Origin: CAZIPZ01 sp964541075
Lineage (GTDB): Bacteria; Acidobacteriota; Terriglobia; 20CM-2-55-15
Assembly: GCA_964541075.1 (NCBI GenBank)
Contig: CAZIPZ010000071.1
Coordinates: 1-17,798 of the forward strand
Direction of reading: 5' to 3'
DNA: 17,798 bases
The notes beneath the pieces were generated by a model. It had not been told where the DNA came from and did not search any database. It saw only the letters and a list, made by a program, of their open reading frames with translations. This document shows positions 12,812 to 17,798 of this stretch, piece after piece; position 1 is the first letter of the stretch, and every line of letters begins with the position of its first letter. The translations under genes and the position numbers were made by a program.

Positions 12812-15001
12812 ATGCCAAAAACAAAATGGCCCACTTCCGCTCAAAGCAGATACCTCACAAAGCCCGGCATCAAGCGCATTGATGGCCCCGCGAAGACCAA
12901 AGGCGAAGCAAAGTACTCATATGATGTGAACCGCCCGCAGATGCTCGTGGCCAAGATCCTTGGTTCGCCGCATCCGCACGCGCGTATTCGAAGCATTGAC
13001 ATTTCTCAGGCTCAGAAAATGGCAGGCGTGAAAGCTGTCACCATTATGACGGGACCTGGGGCGACGCCTCCCTTCGACACCCAAGTGCTTTTGTGGGAAG
13101 GATACGAGATCGCCGCAGTCGCTGCCGAGACCGAGGAACAGGCGAAAGAAGCGCTCTTGGCCATACGAGTTGACTATGAAGTCTTGTCCCACTACACCGA
13201 CCATTTCAGTCTTGCCAAAGCTCCTGCCGATCGCAAACCTGCGCCGCAAGAAACCGCTGTGGGCAATACTGCAACGGGTTTTGCTTCAGCGGCCGCCGTT
13301 GTAGAAGGATCATACGGAATGGGTATAGTGTCGCACTGTTGTCTGGAATCGCATGGTCAGGTTGCGGAATGGACGGGCCCAGACAAGTTGAAGTATTGGC
13401 CATCCACTCAAGCAGTTAGTCCCTACGCCGGCGGAGCGGCCCAAGAATTCAAGATTCCAGTCGGCAACATTGAGGTCTCATGCCAATACCTCGGGGGCGG
13501 ATTCGGCTCCAAGTTTGCCGTCGATCGTTGGGGACTTGAAGCCGCGAAGCTATCCAAAATGACAGGCCGGCCCGTGAAGCTGATGCTGGATCGCAATATG
13601 GAACTCATGATAGCCGGAACACGACCGTCCACTTACGCGAACATCAAAGTGGGTTGCGATAAAGATGGCGTCGTTACGGCATGGGAATCGACCACTTGGG
13701 GCACTTCGGGAATGGCGGGAGGCCCTAATCCCCCGCTGCCTTATGTGTTCACGAACATTCCCAACAAAAAAACAACCATCCAACGCATTAATGCGAATCT
13801 TGGCCCCGCGCGCGCATGGCGTGCGCCAAATCATCCACAGGCTGCGCTGTTGACGATGGCTGCAATCGACGATTTGGCTGCGGCGATGAAGATGGACCCT
13901 TACGATTTCGTAATGAAGAATCTGCATCTCACTCAGCGTCCGAATGTCACCATCGATTTTCCCAAAACATATCGGGAGGAATTGACGAAAGCTGCGGAAT
14001 TGTTTGAATGGAAGAAGAAGTGGCATCCTCGGGGACAGAGTGATTCCGGGCCGGTGAAGCGGGGTGTTGGCCTTTCCATTCATACGTGGCGCGGGTCCGG
14101 CCACGCTTCTCAATGTATGTGCATGGTGAGCAGCGACGGCAATATCGAGCTGCGAATTGGCACACAGGACCTAGGCACTGGGACTCGTACAGTTCTAACG
14201 ATCGTTGCCGCCGAAACGTTCGGCGTTCCATTGGAGCAGATCACCGTAAAAATTGGCGAAAACAGCTACCCGCCTTCGGGCGGGTCGGGGGGGAGTTCCA
14301 CTATCGGCGGGATTTCCTCGTCCTCACGGCGTGCATGCACGGCCGCCCTCAACCAGGTTTTTGCGAGAGTTGCACCAAGCTTAGGCGTTACACCGGAGCA
14401 ACTCGAGGCGGTAAATGGCGAAGTTCGCGTAATCGGGGATGCAGTGAGGAGTATGAAATGGAAGGACGCCGCATCCAAGATTGGTCCAACGCCAATTTCT
14501 GTAACAGCGGACCGCGATCAACCTGGCGAGCCGGAACCGCTATTTGCCGCTGATGTAGCGGGAGTTCAGATGGCCGAAGTCAGCGTTGACGTAGACACAG
14601 GTGTTGCCAGGGTTGAAAACCTTGTTGCTGTCCAGGATTGCGGCCTCGTTGTGAGTAAGCTCACATGCGAAAGTCAGGTCTATGGATCCTTGATCATGGG
14701 TATTTGCAGCGCGCTGTATGAGGAACATGTTCACGACCATTCGCTAGGCAGATTGATGAACCCCAATATGGAGTTTTATAAGTTTGCCGGGATAGGCGAC
14801 ATTGGAAAGCTCCAGGTTCACCTGATGACGGGGCCTGGTTACGACGAACGCGGCCCGGTAGGAATTGGTGAACCTCCAACAAACTCGCCTGTGGCCTCAA
14901 TATCCAATGCCATCGCAAATGCCATTGGTGTGCGTGTTCGGTACGCACCATTCACTCCGGATCGAATCCTCGACGCTCTCGAGAAAGGAGGTCGGGCTTG
15001 A
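12812..15001 (+). CDS. Molybdopterin-binding catalytic subunit, xanthine dehydrogenase family
   Basis: 729 residues, the catalytic subunit that would hydroxylate an aldehyde or N-heterocycle at a Mo centre. It opens with the a/b-hammerhead region (about 19-130: KRIDGPAKTKGEAKYSYDV). Cofactor-binding motifs are GGGFGSKF (228-235), an Arg-rich segment GPARAWRAPNHPQ (331-343), GTQDLGTGTRT (450-460) and SGGSGGSST (489-497). The catalytic glutamate is E687 in GPVGIGEPPTNSP. It has no signal peptide, so export as a partner of the Tat-bearing 2Fe-2S subunit is inferred. The substrate cannot be read from the sequence; aldehydes (as for PaoABC) or isoquinoline-type substrates are possible. A strong purine-rich ribosome site lies in the end of the upstream gene. 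The hammerhead part is shorter than in XdhA/PaoC-type proteins. Confidence 0.93.
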   Translation: MPKTKWPTSAQSRYLTKPGIKRIDGPAKTKGEAKYSYDVNRPQMLVAKILGSPHPHARIRSIDISQAQKMAGVKAVTIMTGPGATPPFDTQVLLWEGYEIAAVAAETEEQAKEALLAIRVDYEVLSHYTDHFSLAKAPADRKPAPQETAVGNTATGFASAAAVVEGSYGMGIVSHCCLESHGQVAEWTGPDKLKYWPSTQAVSPYAGGAAQEFKIPVGNIEVSCQYLGGGFGSKFAVDRWGLEAAKLSKMTGRPVKLMLDRNMELMIAGTRPSTYANIKVGCDKDGVVTAWESTTWGTSGMAGGPNPPLPYVFTNIPNKKTTIQRINANLGPARAWRAPNHPQAALLTMAAIDDLAAAMKMDPYDFVMKNLHLTQRPNVTIDFPKTYREELTKAAELFEWKKKWHPRGQSDSGPVKRGVGLSIHTWRGSGHASQCMCMVSSDGNIELRIGTQDLGTGTRTVLTIVAAETFGVPLEQITVKIGENSYPPSGGSGGSSTIGGISSSSRRACTAALNQVFARVAPSLGVTPEQLEAVNGEVRVIGDAVRSMKWKDAASKIGPTPISVTADRDQPGEPEPLFAADVAGVQMAEVSVDVDTGVARVENLVAVQDCGLVVSKLTCESQVYGSLIMGICSALYEEHVHDHSLGRLMNPNMEFYKFAGIGDIGKLQVHLMTGPGYDERGPVGIGEPPTNSPVASISNAIANAIGVRVRYAPFTPDRILDALEKGGRA

Positions 15002-15972
15002 AAAACTTTGAGTACGCTAATCCAACTACAGTCAAGGCGGCTGTCGATTTGTTAGGCAACCAGTGGACTGACGCAGAGGTTTTTGCGGGCGGGACCGACA
15101 TTCTGGGTCTTATGAAAGACTTCATTGTTTCTCCAAGACGATTGGTTGACATCAAAGGCATTAAGGATCTGAGCGGAGTCCAGACGTCTGGCTCGTCATT
15201 GCGTATTGGTGCGACGGCGACAATTGAAGATCTGGTTCAAAGCAAAGATGTGGCATCGAAGTTTAGGGTGCTCCATCAGGCCGCAGAAGGAATTCCGAGC
15301 CCACAAATTCGGAATAGAGGCACAGTTGGCGGTGATCTGGCGCAGCGCAACCGGTGCTGGTACTTCCGGCTAGGTTATGGATTATTTGGAACGAAAGATG
15401 GCAAGCCGCTGATCCCGACCGGAGAAAACAAGTACCACGCAATTTTCGGAAATACAGGTCCAGCGTATTTCGTGAGTCCGTCTAGTTTGGGTCCAGCTCT
15501 GGTCGCGATAGACGCGGAAATAACGATCAACGGCAGATCTGGCGTTAGAAAAATCAAAGCATCAGACTTCTTTATTGTCCCGAAGACGGAAGGTGAGCGT
15601 GAAACTGCATTAAAGCCCGGGGACATTATTACGGAAATTAACGCTCCTGTCCCACCGTTGACGACTTCAACTTATGAAATCCGGCAAAAGACTCATTTGG
15701 ATTGGCCGCTGACTGCAGCTTCAGTTGTTTTGAATTTGTCGGGCGGTATGGTGAGATCGGCCAGAATTGTTCTTGGTCATGTGGCTCCCACACCGTGGCG
15801 GGTCCAGGAAGCCGAGGCGGCCTTGGTTGGCAAACCCGTGAACGAACAGACTGCAACCGCGGCAGGTGAAGCGGCTGTGCGTGGCGCCAAACCCCTCACT
15901 CAGAATGGCTACAAAGTGCAACTGGCCAAGGTTGCGGTTAAGCGCGCGATCCTTAGCGCGGCCCAAGTGTAG
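14998..15972 (+). CDS. FAD-binding subunit of the molybdenum hydroxylase (CoxM/YagS-like)
   Basis: 324 residues. FAD motifs of the CO-dehydrogenase medium-subunit family are AGGTDILGLMK (30-40) and TVGGDLAQ (109-116); a C-terminal CoxM-like domain follows (about 220-320). It passes electrons from the 2Fe-2S subunit to an acceptor. The region after RNRCWYF corresponds to where YagS and 4-hydroxybenzoyl-CoA reductase beta carry a [4Fe-4S] site, but C120 is the only cysteine in the protein, so that cluster is absent. The start is a TTG that overlaps the previous stop (TTGA), supported by AAAGGAGG seven bases upstream. No signal peptide is seen. Gene order 2Fe-2S, Mo, FAD differs from paoABC (2Fe-2S, FAD, Mo). 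Confidence 0.92.
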   Translation: MKNFEYANPTTVKAAVDLLGNQWTDAEVFAGGTDILGLMKDFIVSPRRLVDIKGIKDLSGVQTSGSSLRIGATATIEDLVQSKDVASKFRVLHQAAEGIPSPQIRNRGTVGGDLAQRNRCWYFRLGYGLFGTKDGKPLIPTGENKYHAIFGNTGPAYFVSPSSLGPALVAIDAEITINGRSGVRKIKASDFFIVPKTEGERETALKPGDIITEINAPVPPLTTSTYEIRQKTHLDWPLTAASVVLNLSGGMVRSARIVLGHVAPTPWRVQEAEAALVGKPVNEQTATAAGEAAVRGAKPLTQNGYKVQLAKVAVKRAILSAAQV

Positions 15973-15988
15973 AATACGGAGGACGGTT

Positions 15989-16213
15989 ATGATGCTGCCT
16001 GGTTTAGCGGATCAATTTCCGAAATTGAAAAAAGGTCATTGCAAGCATATCCGCTCCAAAGAAATGTTCTATCAGATAGAGCGTTTGGACGTGCCTGACT
16101 ATGCTGCTCGTCTGTACTGGTGCCAACACACGCAGCTTCCGCTTGGACCGGATCAAAAACCATGCGAGATGCATTCGTGCACCGATGAGCGTGCGTGCTT
16201 TGAAAGAATCTAA
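15989..16213 (+). CDS. Small Cys-rich protein co-transcribed with the molybdenum hydroxylase
   Basis: 74 residues, not recognised as a named family. It has a strong Shine-Dalgarno (GGAGG, 15978-15982) six bases before the ATG and follows the FAD subunit by 16 nt, so it is very probably translated from the same mRNA. Visible features are five cysteines (C18, C45, C59, C64, C70) and a C-terminal part reading YWCQHTQLPLGPDQKPCE, then HSC and RACF. It is basic and has no signal peptide or membrane segment. The Cys/His spacing could bind a metal or a cluster, or form disulfides. A role in maturation or electron transfer for the hydroxylase is inference from position only. Confidence 0.75.
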   Translation: MMLPGLADQFPKLKKGHCKHIRSKEMFYQIERLDVPDYAARLYWCQHTQLPLGPDQKPCEMHSCTDERACFERI

Positions 16214-16250
16214 GATCTTTCGCCTGCAAAGCGAAGGGACGAGGTGAGTC

Positions 16251-16982
16251 GTGAAAAGAACACTGTTTCTCATGATTACTGCTCTAGTCTGTGCGTCGAT
16301 GTTCGTCTCATCGAGCCCGATTGGCAAAGTCAGGGGCAGCTATGTGGAAGTGCGAAGCGCTGATGTCTACGTGGGCGCCTGCTATGCCAATTCAGAAGGC
16401 GGACTAGTCGGCAAAGAAGGCGCGATGGCCTGGAACATCAGGGATGGGGAATTCAACGGAGTCTCGTTGAAGGGACTATCGGTCGTGGCGGCAGTCTTAG
16501 GGAACTCCACTCTGGGTGACCAGTTCACCAATTATTTCCCTGTCAAAAGCGTGCTCATCCTGGACGCTCGGGCAGATGAACGTCAACGGCAGGCGCTTAG
16601 AGCCTTTGCTCGGTCCGCTTCCGGAAAGATGCTTAGTAATGTGGTTCGCGAAGAAATCGCACCAATAACTTTTCAGCAAGGGCACTGCGCACCAACCGGC
16701 CATGAAGTTCACACAGGCGCCGTAGCTGCTTGCGTCAAGGTGACCGCTGGCTCACTCGTGACATTAGAAACTCGCAACCTTCAGCATACCGACAACCTTT
16801 GCGCGAATGCTGAGTTGTTCTACACACCGCTGGTTCCAGGTGTGAAAAACGAGACCGCGGTGTTCGCGTCGCGAATGTCCTTCCACGGCCAGGGACTGGA
16901 AGCTCAATGGAGCATTCCGGACAAACGCGGTGGGTTTGTGGCCAATTTTGAAATTCCAAGCGTGCGCCCTACCGAAAACTAA
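16251..16982 (+). CDS. DUF1326-like secreted protein
   Basis: 243 residues with a Sec signal peptide, MKRTLFLMITALVCASMFVS (cleavage around residues 20-25). The mature part starts GSYVEVRSADVYVGACYANS, then KEGAMAWNI and GVSLKGLSVVA, a pattern I associate with DUF1326 proteins from Acidobacteriota; no biochemical role is known to me. Later features are DARADERQRQALRAF (105-119), a second half with C146, C161 and C184, and SIPDKRGGFVANF (221-233). The four mature cysteines (with C44) could form disulfides or bind metal. The start is a GTG with GAGGTGA just upstream (16241-16247). It lies 37 nt after the Cys-rich gene, and no terminator intervenes, so it may belong to the same operon. Confidence 0.8.
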   Translation: MKRTLFLMITALVCASMFVSSSPIGKVRGSYVEVRSADVYVGACYANSEGGLVGKEGAMAWNIRDGEFNGVSLKGLSVVAAVLGNSTLGDQFTNYFPVKSVLILDARADERQRQALRAFARSASGKMLSNVVREEIAPITFQQGHCAPTGHEVHTGAVAACVKVTAGSLVTLETRNLQHTDNLCANAELFYTPLVPGVKNETAVFASRMSFHGQGLEAQWSIPDKRGGFVANFEIPSVRPTEN

Positions 16983-16991
16983 CATCCAGCG

Positions 16992-17016
16992 GGAAGCGCC
17001 CTTTTTGTGCGCTTCC
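16992..17016 (+). terminator. Hairpin after the DUF1326-like gene
   Basis: A perfect 8-bp stem GGAAGCGC (16992-16999) with GCGCTTCC (17009-17016) and a T-rich 9-nt loop, 9 nt after the stop. The sequence after it is C-rich (TATCCCCCC), so there is no U-tract. It could be a processing or stability hairpin, or a weak terminator. Confidence 0.4.
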
Positions 17017-17038
17017 TATCCCCCCTTCGGTATTGGAC

Positions 17039-17695
17039 ATGAGAGCGTTGCGACCATCTTTCATCCTTTTCTTTCTTGCACTCCGGCTACTTGCGCCTGT
17101 CCTTTTGAGTGCTGAGGAAAACTACAGCGTGGAAACAATAAGCGAATCGGCGCCCAGGGATATCGCGGAGCCGCTGCGAGTGGAACTGAGCAATAATGCG
17201 ATACGCGTGAAAATTGGTGAAGCTACCCTATGCGACATCTGGTTTCGAAAGACGATTCCCAGCGAGCCTGGTTCAGGTATTGGCCGTTCTTACCCAAACA
17301 TGCCGGATACAACGTTGCTTGGCGCCATTCGGGTTACATCGCCGATGCATGACAATCGGAATAACAACTTCCCCGTTGGGGTCTATACGATTCGTCATGG
17401 CATCCAGCCCCAGGACGGCAATCATGCCGGCTCAACGCCGTTTATTGATTTTGCATTGCTTCTGAGAGCCCAAACGGATTCGATCGTAGATGGCGGATTT
17501 CCAAATTCGATGGCAATGATTCGGCGCAGCATGTCCGATGGGGGAACCGGACATCCCCTCGTGTTCGCCCTTTTGCCCGCTTCGAACCCCGGACGAACAG
17601 GCATCGCCAAGAATGAGGAGGATCGTTGGGTGCTTGAAACCAAGGTCGGAGATCTTCCCCTAGCCATAGTTTTGATCGGCGTCTATGAGCATTAG
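17039..17695 (+). CDS. Secreted protein of unknown function
   Basis: 218 residues from the ATG at 17039; a TTG two codons earlier (17033) is an alternative, and neither has a clear Shine-Dalgarno. The N-terminus MRALRPSFILFFLALRLLAP followed by VLLSAEEN is a clear Sec signal peptide with probable cleavage near LLSA. The mature part looks like a compact beta protein: LRVELSNNAIRVKIGEATLC, DIWFRKTIP, then FPVGVYTIRHGIQPQDGNHA and FIDFALLLRAQ. I have a vague memory of similar unnamed proteins in Acidobacteriota and Planctomycetota, but no domain name can be given. Its last 11 nt overlap the start of the next gene, so the two are translationally coupled. Confidence 0.75.
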   Translation: MRALRPSFILFFLALRLLAPVLLSAEENYSVETISESAPRDIAEPLRVELSNNAIRVKIGEATLCDIWFRKTIPSEPGSGIGRSYPNMPDTTLLGAIRVTSPMHDNRNNNFPVGVYTIRHGIQPQDGNHAGSTPFIDFALLLRAQTDSIVDGGFPNSMAMIRRSMSDGGTGHPLVFALLPASNPGRTGIAKNEEDRWVLETKVGDLPLAIVLIGVYEH

Positions 17696-17798
17696 CGCGG
17701 CGTTCACAATTCTTTTCCTGCTAGCTGGAAACTCAGAGATCACGCTCCGGGGTCGCGTTATTCCTGACAAGGCCTCCGAATTCGCATTTGTGGCGAGA
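17685..17798 (+). CDS. Start of a secreted protein, cut by the window edge
   Basis: An open frame of 38 codons from ATG 17685 to the window end. It begins MSISAAFTILFLLAGNSE, a short signal-peptide-like hydrophobic segment, then ITLRGRVIPDKASEFAFVAR. The ITLRGRV start of the mature part is what many carboxypeptidase-regulatory-like (beta-sandwich) domains look like, but too little is present to be sure. The 11-nt overlap with the previous gene supports a real, coupled start. Confidence 0.55.
   Translation, partial: MSISAAFTILFLLAGNSEITLRGRVIPDKASEFAFVAR

Noticed and set aside
13550..14113. A 187-codon minus-strand frame inside the molybdopterin subunit gene
   Set aside because: Antisense to a conserved catalytic subunit with intact motifs; the translation is not protein-like.
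1..17798. Search for CRISPR arrays, tRNA/rRNA genes, insertion sequences, phage or toxin-antitoxin genes
   Set aside because: No direct repeat array, clover-leaf gene, transposase-like frame or integrase-like frame was recognised by eye; a program-based scan was not possible here.

Overview
The window reads as a free-living heterotrophic bacterium of moderate GC. The best guess is Acidobacteriota or a near relative. That rests on gene style (the BCAA gene set, a Tat-exported molybdenum hydroxylase trio, a DUF1326-type secreted protein, GAF-GAF-PAS cyclase, start of a possible carboxypeptidase-regulatory-like protein) and not on any rRNA or marker gene, so it is tentative. No rRNA, tRNA, CRISPR array, insertion sequence or phage gene was seen.

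Layout. 1-466 (minus): broken remains of a secreted, propeller-type protein gene. 600-3000 (plus): a 7Fe ferredoxin with a good promoter, an intrinsic terminator, then acetyl-CoA synthetase (acs). 3045-4963 (plus): a Dabb-domain protein translationally coupled to an M2-like zinc metallopeptidase, closed by a terminator. 5013-8364 (minus): a secreted helical (TPR-like) protein with its own likely promoter, a GAF-GAF-PAS class III nucleotide cyclase, and an upstream coiled-coil protein whose gene overlaps the cyclase gene. 8365-8890: divergent intergenic region holding a leader peptide and transcription attenuator. 8891-12025 (plus): ilvN-ilvC-ilvB, tightly overlapped. 12194-15972 (plus): 2Fe-2S (Tat signal), molybdopterin and FAD subunits of a periplasmic xanthine-dehydrogenase-family oxidoreductase, followed by a 74-residue Cys-rich protein (15989-16213). 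16251-17798 (plus): a DUF1326-like secreted protein, an unrecognised secreted protein, and the 5' end of another secreted protein cut by the window edge.

The most interesting element is the ilv leader. A short ORF (ATG at 8690, or TTG at 8618) ends with a run in which 9 of 12 residues are Val/Ile/Leu. Its stop codon lies inside a 10-nt segment (8801-8810) that pairs perfectly with 8832-8841. The same 8832-8841 segment is the 5' arm of a strong terminator (8828-8861 plus a U-rich tract) just ahead of ilvN. This is the textbook logic of ribosome-mediated attenuation by branched-chain aminoacyl-tRNA supply, here in a genome that does not look proteobacterial and in front of an operon of unusual order (regulatory subunit first). 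The remaining operons are mostly recognisable enzymes with small oddities: a KARI cofactor loop without its usual Arg, an FAD subunit with a single Cys and therefore no 4Fe-4S site, one GAF domain with a full NKFDE motif, and an unexplained Cys-rich small protein.
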